Shown here: positions 36,650 to 45,980 of the stretch, piece after piece
Layout of the letters: each line of letters opens with the position of its first letter
Numbering within the stretch: the first letter of the stretch is position 1
Assembly: GCA_030435675.1 (NCBI GenBank)
Contig: CM059621.1
Location: forward strand, 3,844,001-3,908,000
Reading direction: 5' to 3'
Origin: Steinernema hermaphroditum
Lineage: Eukaryota > Nematoda > Chromadorea > Rhabditida > Steinernematidae
Length of the DNA stretch: 64,000 bases
Position numbers and translations under genes: made by a program
Notes under the pieces: model-generated
Database searches by the model: none
Told to the model about the DNA's origin: nothing
What the model saw: only the letters and a program-made list of their open reading frames with translations

Positions 36650-38724
36650 TTCAAGGAGACCGAAAAACTATTATTATTATAAACTATTATTTTTTGGTTT
36701 ATTAATCGTTTGTTGTTAATCTTTCATTTTCCCACTAATCCATGTCCAAAATGCTTAAAACCGTCCCTAATCTTTTCATTTCATAGCTATACATACAACC
36801 ACTGCTTCAACGCTTCTCGTTTCAACGCAGTTTTTTTCGCTTTTCGCTCATTCGACTCCGAGCGCTCCGTTATCTCCGCTGCACTTTTCTGTTTTCGACA
36901 GCTCCTAACATTTTCTTAATACATATTATCACGTCACATATACTACTTCCCCAGTGGTCGTAAAACCTTATGATGTCGGTCGGCTATTTTCTTTTTACTG
37001 CCTTCACTCAAATATCGAACGTGAAATGAAGAAGTCGCTCTCTGAATATGTCGTCCTTTTTTTGGCGTAAAATGGCAAATTGATACGTATTTCACTTAGC
37101 GACTAATCACAAATTCAACCTTTCCAGCATCAGCTTGAAAGCTGTCCACTTCAGCCGCTCGATTAATCCTTTCCCCTCAGCGTCACGCAAAAACTCAGCG
37201 CTTTTTCTCATCGCTTCCGTCGCAAAGTGCATTTTCGCATGGCATTTGGCCGCGGCCCGCATATTCCTTCGTGGCGACGGGGCTCGAAACCATCTTCTTC
37301 TTCTTCTCCTCCTCAAGCACCAGCACACATACCACATCATCGTCACACACAGCCAACCGGAGAGAGGGAGGGACTCCGGCTGAGCGCATCGCAGCCATTT
37401 GTTTGCACCCGCGATTTTTTCATCCCCTCGCTTATCTTTTTTCTCGACTCGCCATCGGGCGATCGAATGAAAAGAGTGCACAGAGGAGAGTGTCGCTTGC
37501 CGTCGTCGCGTTTATTTTATTCCCCTCCACACTACCCACTTCCAGCTGCCTCGCCCTCTTTTGCCGGCCCCAAATCGAATTCTATGCCATTGCCTCGAGA
37601 TGTCCACACTTTTTTGGGGTTAATTGTTTTTGGATGTGGCGTTCCTTGTTCTCGTTGGGTTTGATGGCTTGTCTTGTGGCCCAAGAATAACTAGCAGCTA
37701 GTAGACGCCATTTGAAACAGCGCTGTCCGAGTGTATGGCTTAAGGGTTAGTGGTGTGTTAAGGGCTAAAATCCAGTGGCAATATGAAACAAAAAAAAACT
37801 GACACATATAGTGTAGTAATAGCGAATTGCTGTGCGGTCATTTCTGAATTCTGATGTGAGAAACAAATGCAGAAAATGTAAACAAACGTTTAAACCTTTA
37901 ATCCAATGTTGCCCACAATTTATAGCAGAGCATTTACAAGCGACAAACTCCATATTATGCGTTCTATTTTACTGAATATGCTTCGGATTTCCATGGGACT
38001 AGTAAAAGATCCCAACCTTATGGTGTAGACGTCACATTTAGAATGGGATCCAGATTTTGACATCGAAGATTGTGAGTGCCCTGTCCTGCTATTATTGAGT
38101 CGAAATTCGTGGAATGCGTTTCGTAACATTTGTTTGTCAAGTGACGTGCCATTCGAAATACTATTCAGTGGCACGCTCGTTCTTCGATGTTCTAGCGCAA
38201 AACAAATACGGCAAATGCGTCAAATTTGTCCTTGGCTCAAATGTGATTTTGCTATGACGTCTCTTTAGGGATGATAAAATTTACCGCTATGGCATTTTTA
38301 GGTGGCATTGTTCATAACAATGCCTATATTTAAATCGGCCACCTTTTATCGCATCCAACCATGTTCTAAGCACATCATTCGCTGCTACTGTCAATAGACA
38401 CATAGCCTTTCCTATGGTTCGCGCAAATTGTGGGTAATTTACTTCACTGTACTACGGATTTAGTCTTAATCGGTTGAAATGTTTCGCTAGTAACATGTCG
38501 TGGCAGCAGATCAATGACATCCGTGGATTTTCGCATCCTGCGAAACAAAACATCAGGCTATACAGACTCTAGTCCTAGAGCTTTTGTTCTCAGCATTGAC
38601 AAACGCTTTTGTTCACAGAGTTCTATAATACGGGAACATAATCCACCTCTCCCATGAAAGTCTTATACAATCGTGTTAATGCGTGTACTTTACGATTGCA
38701 GAAAATACGTTGTACATTCCAGAA
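36650..38724. other. promoter-side region of the second SANT-like gene
   Basis: GC content rises at 37.1-37.65 kb, with TTCTTCTTCTTCTCCTCCTC tracts and open frames on both strands, much like the stretch before the first SANT-like gene. Nothing else is supported. The minus-strand frame at 37920-38174 is unassigned. Confidence 0.35.
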
Positions 38725-40411
38725 ATGAGTCGCCGCCACGAAGAAAAAATGGAGCTGGTGAGGCTGATCGCCGAACGGAAACGCGAACTGTTCGGCCGCT
38801 CGTACGACGGTTGCGATCGGAGCCGAAAGGAGGAGGCGTGGAGAGGAGTCTTCGACGAGTGTTCGGCGCGTGGACATTCGTGGACGATCGGCAAAGACTG
38901 GATCTATCTGCGCAAGAGCAAATGGCCCGGAATCAAGAGTGACGCACTGGTTAGTTTTACTCTTTAATCCATTTAAAACTGGCGTCAAAGAACTTTGATC
39001 TTTAGTTCGTATTCTTGTCAACCCGCAAACTGACAAACACACAAGCGATGACGTCAGCGTCGATGACGGAACCAAAGAGCAAAACAAAGAGCACTTTGGT
39101 TTTCGTCTATGTCGCAATAAATTTTACTAATGCCGCTGCACTTTCCGCTGTATGACTAAGGCTGAAAAAGCAGAAAAGATGATTCACATAAACACGACCC
39201 TATGTGGGCCGATGTGGAAATGCCATTACGATGTGTGTGGGTTGTGGAATTTAGGCGTTTTGAAAGTAAACGGCGAGAGGAAAATGTTATGTGAGACGGC
39301 CTTTTCAAACGGAGCCGATAATGTTAATATCTGTTTTGAAACGTAATATTACCAAACCAACGATTAAGCAAACAGGGCAAAAGGACACGGAACTCGATAT
39401 TATCTCTCAAAAGCCGTCGTTAGATGACGTAGATGAATGAGCTAAGCAAATAATCTGTAAATTCGCAGTATCAAAGTGCAAAAAACGGGATGGATTGCTC
39501 GCAGAAAAGGATAGAGTATAGGGCGCTAAACGTGTTAACCCTAAATAGCCTAAATGCACATAGTGTATAATATATAGTCTTCTTAATTTATCCATGTATT
39601 TCAGAAGCGCCGCGAAGATGATCCTCGAAAAAGCGAATCGCTTAAACTCAAAGCGAACATGCTCGATGGTTTCGTCCGCGAAAACATCCTCAGCGCCGAC
39701 CAAAACGATCCGAACAGCTTCTCCGTCAACGACGAATCCACTACGGTCACCGACTCGCCCCCACAGAAGCCCGAAATTGTCGATGGTCTAGCAGTTCAAC
39801 CCCTAATAACCGATGTCACCCAAGCCGGAATCGCTGTAGCATGGGAGCACATCGTTGGACGCGCTGCTCCAATCAATCAAGCCCAAGGCCCTCCAGAAAT
39901 TCCTTCAGTTTCCGCGTCCACATCCTCCCCACCCACCCCAGCTGCTTGTACCCCCGCCCCACAGCCCATGTCCGGGGTCTTGACCACAACCGCCTCTCTT
40001 CCGTCAACCAGATGCAACAGTGAGGTCCGCTCAAAGTACCTGGACAACATTCAGCTCGCGCAGCTCCGAAAGAGGCATCGAGAAATGAACGGATTAGACG
40101 AAGTGCCTGCCAAAATCAATGGAATCACCGCTAGGCCGGCCAGTCCACTGAATGGCTCCGCCTTCTCGCCGGTCTCAAACTCTAGCGCTACACAAGCCGC
40201 CACATCGCTACCCTCCTCAACAGGAACTACGGTTGACGATCTCCAGAAACAGGCACTCGAAGCACAAATCGAGAAGGACCGAGCGGTGGCCAAATACTAC
40301 AATCTACAGTACCAGATCGCTCTCGCTCAAGCGTTAGGAACGCAGACGCAGGATTTCAGTGCACTTTTGGATCTGTTCAAAGATCAACAGGCGATGCAGC
40401 CCATTTTCTAA
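38725..40411 (+). CDS. Myb/SANT-like (MSANTD-type) DNA-binding protein, long paralogue
   Basis: Exons 38725-38949 and 39605-40411 join in phase 0 and encode 343 residues. Residues 1-75 are the Myb/SANT-like domain (EEAWRGVFDECSARGHSWTIG, DWIYLRKSKWPGIKSDAL), about 60 percent identical by eye to the paralogue at 29258, with the intron at the same codon (AL|KR). The long middle is low-complexity Ser/Thr/Pro/Ala (TSSPPTPAACTPAPQP). The C-terminus is a predicted coiled coil (DDLQKQALEAQIEKDRAVAK), often a dimerisation element in this class. A nuclear role in transcription is inferred from the domain only. An acceptor-like TTGCAG precedes the ATG by about 25 bases, consistent with trans-splicing or a 5' UTR intron. 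Confidence 0.85.
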
Positions 40412-40419
40412 TGCATTGT

Positions 40420-40954
40420 TTCTATTGTATAATTTCTCTCGTTATGATCGTTCTTGTTACTACTGAAACGGTTATCTTCTATAGCATTAATGTATATGTA
40501 CATTTGTCTTATAATTAATTAAACTCGTCACCGGTCACAAAAAAAGTGAAGCAGTAAAATATTATTGAGGTTTACCTTTGGACTGAGTTCATAAGGTGGA
40601 AAAGGCTCGTCTCCGAGGAAAATGGTGATCGGAGCTAAGTTCAAACGCTCTCGCAGTACCTTGAAAAATCGAACGGAATTTTTTTATGCAGACTAGGAAT
40701 ACCCACAAATAGTTACACGATGTTGAGGTTTACCTTTCTTGAGGGTTTACAATTCCTGATTAGTGCACTTACAGAGACCAAGAGCGGGCTCAGTCAACGA
40801 ACCATCGGATTCCTTCCATTCGCAGTGCAGACTCCTTGTTCGAGAAGCCTGTTGGTCGAAAACGACCTGTTCAAAGTAGATTCAGTTACGTAAACGTCTG
40901 CCTCGGTCAACAAGACGATCTCATCGACCGCACTGTTTCATATCCGCACGGATT
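40420..40954 (-). other. candidate minus-strand exon pair, unidentified
   Basis: 40773-40866 (after TTGAACAG, reading FDQQASRTRSLHCEWKESDG, donor T|GTAAGT) and 40576-40659 (after TTTTTCAAG, donor AAG|GTAAAC) look like exons. The coding-looking frames are not in phase with each other: the second either reads ERLNLAPITIFLGDEPFPPY out of phase or a different frame in phase. Possibly a gene relic beside the palindrome. Confidence 0.25.
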
Positions 40955-41100
40955 AATGTGAATTAGCTGAAAGCAGATGACCCGTTCGTTTGACGAAAGA
41001 CGGCTGCTTGATTTATACGGTGTTCTTTATTTCGTGCGATGAAAATGTGAATACGTGTGGTGAATTTGGGATAATGAAATGTACACGTATTTTCTTTCAT

Positions 41101-41391
41101 CTACGGTCGCTGGCCTTCTCCAGCTCTCTCGCGGTGTTGTTCGTTTGGAGTGAATCCGTTACCTTGACCAATATTACGATCGAATCCTTGTCCACCACTA
41201 CGATCGAATCCTTGGCCTTGACCACCATTACGATGGAATCCTTGGCCTTTCCACTGCTCGCTGCCGCCTTGCTGCTGACGACGCCACTCCTCGCCTCCGT
41301 TGCCTAATTCTGGTTGACCGTTGGGCTGTTGCTGACAGAACACAACTGCGAGAATAAGAAGGAAGAAGAGCACTACCGTAAGGCGAGACAT
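41101..41391 (-). CDS. secreted Gln/Gly/Asn-rich peptide, left copy
   Basis: A single exon of 96 codons. The signal peptide (MSRLTVVLFFLLILAVVFC) is followed by a mature region starting QQQPNGQP that is nearly free of hydrophobic residues and built of GQGFDRN-type repeats, ending QHRERAGEGQRP. The mature part has no cysteines and is rich in Gln, Gly, Asn and Arg. TATA box (TATTTAT on the plus strand) at 41425-41431, 33 bases before the ATG; poly(A) signal at 41026-41031. It carries one extra repeat unit compared with its partner. Small, basic, Gly-rich secreted peptides in nematodes are often epidermal antimicrobial or structural products, but no specific family is recognised. Confidence 0.72.
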   Translation of the reverse strand: MSRLTVVLFFLLILAVVFCQQQPNGQPELGNGGEEWRRQQQGGSEQWKGQGFHRNGGQGQGFDRSGGQGFDRNIGQGNGFTPNEQHRERAGEGQRP

Positions 41392-41424
41392 CCTCGACTG
41401 TTGGATACTCTGCGGGGAGAGGGG

Positions 41425-41876
41425 TATTTATGAGAGATCCTCTGGAAGATATCAGCACTAATCCTAGGCGACAGTAATCATAACGTTTATGATGTTTATT
41501 CTTTATGGATAGATCAAAACAGGAGCAATGACACCGAACATCTATGACTAAATTTACTCTTTTCCTAATTAACATTAAATCAGTTTCACATAGGCGTTTC
41601 AAAATGTGTATATGACAAACGATCAAAGCCAAACAATTAACCGTATTGTACGATTCTCAACTGTCAATTGTGTAAGAAACAACGGTTTCGCATACGGCGC
41701 ATGGCATAATACGCACAAGCTCAGCTGAGATAAAAAGCTGATCGAGGTACGATAGTAGTTTGTATTCTCTATACATGGAGCGGCAAATCTAGCTGCTGTT
41801 GTTGCTCTTGTTTTGATCTACCCGCTTGTCGCCTAGGATTAGTGCCGATATTTTTCCAAACTATCTCCCATAAATA
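41425..41876. promoter_or_regulatory. shared divergent promoter region of the peptide gene pair
   Basis: TATA boxes at 41425-41431 (minus gene) and 41870-41876 (plus gene) are each 33 bases from their start codon. Each is preceded by the duplicated block with GTCGCCTAGGATTAGTGC. The region between is unique spacer. Confidence 0.6.
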
Positions 41877-41909
41877 CCCGTCTCCCCGCAGAGTGTCCAA
41901 CACTCGAGG

Positions 41910-42152
41910 ATGTCTCGTCTTACGGTAGTACTCTTCTTCCTTCTTATTCTCGCAGTTGCGTTCTGTCAGCAACAGCCCAACGGTCAACCAGGAGGAGGCA
42001 ACGGAGGCGAGGAGTTTCGTCGCCAGCACCAAGGCGTTAACGAACGTAATGGTGGTCAAGGCCAAGGATTCGATCGTAATATTGGTCAAGGCAACGGATT
42101 CAATCCAAACGAACAACATCGCGAGAGAGCTGGAGAAGGCCAGCGACCGTAA
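41910..42152 (+). CDS. secreted Gln/Gly/Asn-rich peptide, right copy
   Basis: A single exon of 80 codons, about 85 percent identical by eye to the divergent copy at 41101-41391. The signal peptide ends at the same FC|QQQ position, so the mature N-terminus would be Gln and could cyclise to pyroglutamate. The mature region is Gly/Gln/Arg-rich with one fewer GFDR repeat. TATA box at 41870-41876; poly(A) signal AATAAA at 42222-42227. Expression is probably coordinated with the partner because promoter and 3' flank are duplicated with the coding region. Confidence 0.72.
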   Translation: MSRLTVVLFFLLILAVAFCQQQPNGQPGGGNGGEEFRRQHQGVNERNGGQGQGFDRNIGQGNGFNPNEQHRERAGEGQRP

Positions 42153-42344
42153 ATGAAGGAAAATACGTGAATACTGCATTATCCCAAATTCACAACACGT
42201 ATTCACATTTTCATCGTACGAAATAAAGATTTGCTTGATTGTGTAACACGTTATGGATCCAGCTGCCGTCTTTCGTCATCACTGGCAAACGAGAGGGTCA
42301 TCTGCTTTCAGTTAATTCACATTAATCTGTGCGAATATAAAAAT

Positions 42345-43035
42345 AATGATCAGGAGAAGAAACAGAAGTCTCTCTGGTAGGCCATTGTGGAGGTCGACTT
42401 CGAAATGTGTCACGGGTAGTTGTACTTTGTGTGAATCCAAGGGTCATTTTTTTCCGTACAGTAGAAATAAGTTTCTGGAATCGCCATGTGGGCATAGCAT
42501 AGTAGCTATGACTCACTGAGTGCAGTATGTTGCAGCAGCACATGGTTTGACATGAACACAGAACATCCCTCAAAATCAAAAAGAATACAATGGACAGACG
42601 GAAAAAAATAAGTGCGGTGTGAGTCAACTGTAGTCAACAAAGTATGAAGTTTGTATGTCTTGTTAGGTACAGGGGGGAAGTCCCTTTGTTTGTATGCACA
42701 GACACGAGCTATGAGCTACAATTCACACGCGCTCATGTGTAAAATACGAATCGCTAGTAAAAAACGCCTGCGTACATTCACCTTTTTTCTTCTCAGCTCC
42801 AACGATAGTGAGAAACACACTTCCAGCGGGCGCTCAAACAGTCTAGAAGTTGGTCTGATCTTTGCTGTTCTCTCCTATACATTTATCGCGGTATATTCCT
42901 CAGGAACCTGGTGTTGGGTGTTATTGCGCGTTACAGAAAAAAATTGTACCTATAGAAAGAAATGGAGTATACAACCGGAGGTAATTGGCTCTCTCTTTCC
43001 ATTGAACTTCGTACCCGTTTAGATATCTCACGACT
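42345..43035. other. intergenic, nothing recognised
   Basis: Between the palindrome and the intronless receptor. Short frames only. Confidence 0.5.
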
Positions 43036-43048
43036 TCAGCGCTTTCCA

Positions 43049-44005
43049 ATGACTTCTCTTTATGATATATTTCTATATGCAAGCACCTTGATGCAAATTC
43101 CTTTGAAGCTTCTTTCCATGTACATCGTTTATCGTCATTCCCCAGCAACTATGGAATCTCTGCCCTATTTCATGTTGAATGTTATGTGGTGGAATTTTTT
43201 GGGCAACATTATCGGAACATTTCTTCATTTCCACCCGCTATTCCCAGATCCATGTATTGATCTGAACGGTTTCCTAACCTTATTCACCGACAATGAATTG
43301 ATCCCTCACATACTGATAACTCTCATGGCTGTTTGCATTCAGAATTTTGGTATAGCCCTTTCGTTCACTTTCGCCTATCGGTATTTCATTTTTGCCTATC
43401 CTGCCCTTGCTGAGAGGATCCGCATTCGGTGGTGTGTTGTGTTGGGTGCTGGCTGTCACTTATGTATAAGTATCGGTGTAATTTACTGGGTCTACAGCTC
43501 ATTTCCTTATAATAATCTTTCTGATTCTGGAGAAGCGACTGTCGTGCTTTGCCTTCAGCCACATGGATGGTCCAAAAGCTTGCTTGGGATTATTGGTGTC
43601 GCTGGAGTAATGATGACTATGCTGGCGGTCGTCGCGACGTCGTTGATGCTTAGACGTCAAATTATGAAACTGGCTCACTTGTACAGCCAACAAACTATGG
43701 ATCTTCAAAAGAAATACGTTCGATATTTAATTATCATTACGCTTGTCCCCGTAATAACTGGAGGAATTCCGTTTATGATTATATGGCTCACTTTCATCTA
43801 TCCCGATTTTCCGTTTGCACGCGAGATCTTCATGGTCTGTGCTGTTATTGATTACAATCATGGAACGTTTTTTGCGATCGCTTCAATCGCCACCTTCAAG
43901 CCGTATTTGCTGGCATTGCAAAGAATGTTTTCACTCGGGATCAATAAAGTTAGTGGCGTCGATAAGAGTATATCTGTGTCCGTGACTGCTGCCCAAATAA
44001 ACTGA
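43049..44005 (+). CDS. serpentine chemoreceptor, srh/sri-like (Str superfamily), intronless
   Basis: One uninterrupted reading frame. The start at 43049 is preferred because an acceptor-like CGACTTCAG ends 10 bases before it and TM1 follows at once; an in-frame ATG at 42962 would add 29 residues. The protein has about 318 residues and seven hydrophobic segments. The TM1-TM2 region (YRHSPATMESLPYFMLN, WWNFLGNIIGTF, PLFPDPC) follows the srh/sri pattern of a TP-x-x-M loop, an aromatic TM2 and a PLFP motif. Later segments include AYRYFIFAYPAL after TM3 and a terminal FKPYLLALQRMF. It is a predicted sensory plasma-membrane receptor. An AATAAA at 43996-44001 overlaps the last codons. The absence of introns is unusual beside the 4-7 exon receptors here and suggests retroposition or intron loss. 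Confidence 0.82.
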   Translation: MTSLYDIFLYASTLMQIPLKLLSMYIVYRHSPATMESLPYFMLNVMWWNFLGNIIGTFLHFHPLFPDPCIDLNGFLTLFTDNELIPHILITLMAVCIQNFGIALSFTFAYRYFIFAYPALAERIRIRWCVVLGAGCHLCISIGVIYWVYSSFPYNNLSDSGEATVVLCLQPHGWSKSLLGIIGVAGVMMTMLAVVATSLMLRRQIMKLAHLYSQQTMDLQKKYVRYLIIITLVPVITGGIPFMIIWLTFIYPDFPFAREIFMVCAVIDYNHGTFFAIASIATFKPYLLALQRMFSLGINKVSGVDKSISVSVTAAQIN

Positions 44006-44009
44006 TGTT

Positions 44010-44213
44010 TATTATAGTTCATGTGAATAGACAAAGATGTCAAAACATCGGGATCAGCTAGAGTCTGTTGCACTTGTTTGGAAAAACGAGCAAATGAGCT
44101 CGGCGAATCGCTCTGCACAATATTTCATAAAAAGCATTTTTTTAACAACGAAAACAAATATTTATCTTAGTTGTAGTATTGTCGTGACAGTTAAGGACTC
44201 GACTTTACACGAT
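44010..44213. other. short intergenic
   Basis: Nothing recognised between the receptor and the family R copy. Confidence 0.4.
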
Positions 44214-44545
44214 TTTATTTCGTGAATCAAAGGGTTAGCCCCTTACACCCTCCTCCCCCCTGTCAAACCGGTGAGTGGCGACGGGCTCCATGGGGCATCA
44301 GAGAATCGGCGAACCTTCGGATGTGGCAGTGGAGCATCGTTTGCGGAGCGGAGCATCACAGCGCACGCTTCTGAGCTCGCATTTGATGGTGTTTGGTTCG
44401 GGAGTTGCGTCTTCGATGGTGGTGGCGTCCTCAGGTCGTCGTCGACCTTCGAGATGACTTCTTGCACAGATGACTTCTTGGTGGGGCTGGTCAGTGATCG
44501 CACACCCCGTGGCAGTTGTAAATGTTCCGGCTTCGAGAGGGAATT
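44214..44545 (+). repeat. family R repeat copy, divergent subtype
   Basis: It starts with the family terminus TTTATTTCGTGAATCAAAG and aligns with the copy at 59843 through GTGGCAGTGGAGCATCGTTTGCGG, ACGCTTCTGAG and GGGAGTTGCGTC..CG. It is truncated after a CCGGCTTCGAGAGGGAATTGG block. Confidence 0.65.
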
Positions 44546-44549
44546 GGCA

Positions 44550-45185
44550 AAGGACTCAAAAAACGACATCATAGATCGATATCAAAGTAACCCGTTTTTT
44601 GTTTTTGCGTTCTCTTTTCTTTCGAAGGGTCAAAATGATGTTCAGCGTACAAACAGAAATAGAAAACTTGTTCTTTAGTTGCTACATGCACCAAAATGAA
44701 ATCAATGCAAATAGCAATGGCTAGCAACGAAATTCAGTATAATGAACTCGTGCGGAACCAAACATTTGCACGCACTTACCGAAAAGCCCAGTTCCGTGCA
44801 TATAAAGCTGGGCATATAGTAGTGCACACTTCACCGACAGAACCCACAGAATGCAGTTCAACAAACACTGCTGCAAGGTGCATACCCAGACATGCCCTTT
44901 AGCGGACACTCTAAGCCAGCGGTTAACCTATATCTTACGTTTATCAACTGTGTTGAGCATTTTTCACGTGTGCCTGAACTGACCTGGACAGTGAGGAACT
45001 GATTATGTGATCCTTGATCATGTGTTACACCCGTATCAAAACAGTTGCCAATTTCAGCTTGATGATTTACAGGCACATCAGTGCCATAAGGAAGAAGACA
45101 AAAGTTAAATAACAAAAAACAGGTTAGCTTATTGCACAATGCCTAATGTATTATTGCACAATGTACTCAACGTGGGCCAAAACAT
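44550..45185. other. intergenic, nothing recognised
   Basis: Upstream of the defensin gene. Only short frames. Confidence 0.5.
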
Positions 45186-45192
45186 CGGCCAA

Positions 45193-45198
45193 TATAAA
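45193..45198 (+). promoter_or_regulatory. TATA box of the defensin gene
   Basis: TATAAA within CCAATATAAAAGCC, 55 bases before the start codon. Confidence 0.6.
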
Positions 45199-45253
45199 AG
45201 CCACAGGAAAGTAGCTAGTGGTATGCGTATCCTAGTGAACGCTAGCTTCAGTC

Positions 45254-45482
45254 ATGCAACTCCAAGGCCTCCTCCTCGTCCTTGTGCTCTTCGCCGCTCT
45301 TTTTGAGCTGCACATCGTCTCGGCCGGCTTCGGATGTCCTTTTAACCAGTATGAGTGCAGCAACCATTGCATTTATATCAGACGCGCCGGTAAAGACTGT
45401 GTGGAGGCTGATTTCGAAATACAATTATTTAGGTGGTTACTGCGGAGGCTTCCTGAAGTTGACATGCACTTGCGTCTTCTGA
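45254..45482 (+). CDS. arthropod-type six-cysteine (CS-alpha-beta) defensin precursor
   Basis: Exons 45254-45389 and 45433-45482 with a 43-nt GT-AG intron; phases close to 61 residues. The signal peptide (about residues 1-24, ending VSA) is followed directly by a 37-residue mature peptide starting GFGCPFNQ. Cysteines fall at mature positions 4, 11, 15, 25, 33 and 35, that is C-x6-C-x3-C-x9-C-x7-C-x-C. This is the spacing of ancient invertebrate-type defensins, and the wording (GFGCP, IRR, GGYCGGFLK, TCTC) is closest to tick and scorpion defensins. Both the helix CxxxC and the gamma-core GxC...CxC are intact. Such peptides are secreted and disrupt bacterial membranes. Typical nematode ASABF-type peptides have eight cysteines and differ. 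No acidic propeptide is present, unlike tick precursors. Poly(A) signal AATAAA at 45570-45575. Confidence 0.85.
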
Positions 45483-45812
45483 CCAGGACAACGGAAATCT
45501 ATTGTTTCTTCGCCGCTTTCGCTAGCATCAAATATGCTTCACTTTCTGCTTATCCTTGTGGTTACTCAAAATAAATCGCATATGATCCTTATTGATTGTT
45601 CAAGAGCACAAATCTATTTTGCTAGTACTAGTTAGATTATCGTGATTTAAAGCGAGGTAAGAACGCTTCGCTAGATCACTTTGCGTTCTGTTGAAGCATA
45701 TAAGGGCGTCATCAGCATGTACGTGACTGCACATCAGTATTAACAAACATTGCTTGCCATATCGAGAAAAGTTAAAAATTCTGCTCCCGTCATCAAATGT
45801 AATTGTTGTTGA

Positions 45813-45915
45813 GACATTTGAGTCCTGGCACATGAGTCTCGGACATTTGAGTCCCGGCACATGAGTCCCAGACAGCTGGGTCGCGGCACTTGAATCCCAG
45901 GCATTTGAGTCCCAA
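45813..45915. repeat. minisatellite-like tandem repeat
   Basis: Seven imperfect units alternate between ACATTTGAGTCCCGGC and ACATGAGTCCCAG, a compound period of about 29 bases. It lies just past the 3' end of the methyltransferase gene. Confidence 0.7.
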
Positions 45916-45980
45916 ACACAGAGCTCCGACGAAACGGTAACATTTCAAATGTAACCCCGCTTCATTAGTAAACAACAATT

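Larger units (their letters stand above)
40955..42340. repeat. large inverted duplication (palindrome) with two peptide genes
   Basis: Arms 40955-41470 and about 41830-42340 are inverted copies around a spacer of about 360 bases. Similarity covers the outer flank (GATTAATGTGAATTA..CTGAAAGCAGATGACCC), 3' UTR, poly(A) signal, coding region, TATA box (CATAAATACCC) and upstream block (GTCGCCTAGGATTAGTGC). The arms differ by substitutions and by a small coding expansion in the left arm. Confidence 0.85.

Noticed and set aside
37107..37690. Overlapping 124-145-codon frames on both strands
   Set aside because: Open on both strands because of GC-rich and TTC-repeat composition; no homology or splice support.
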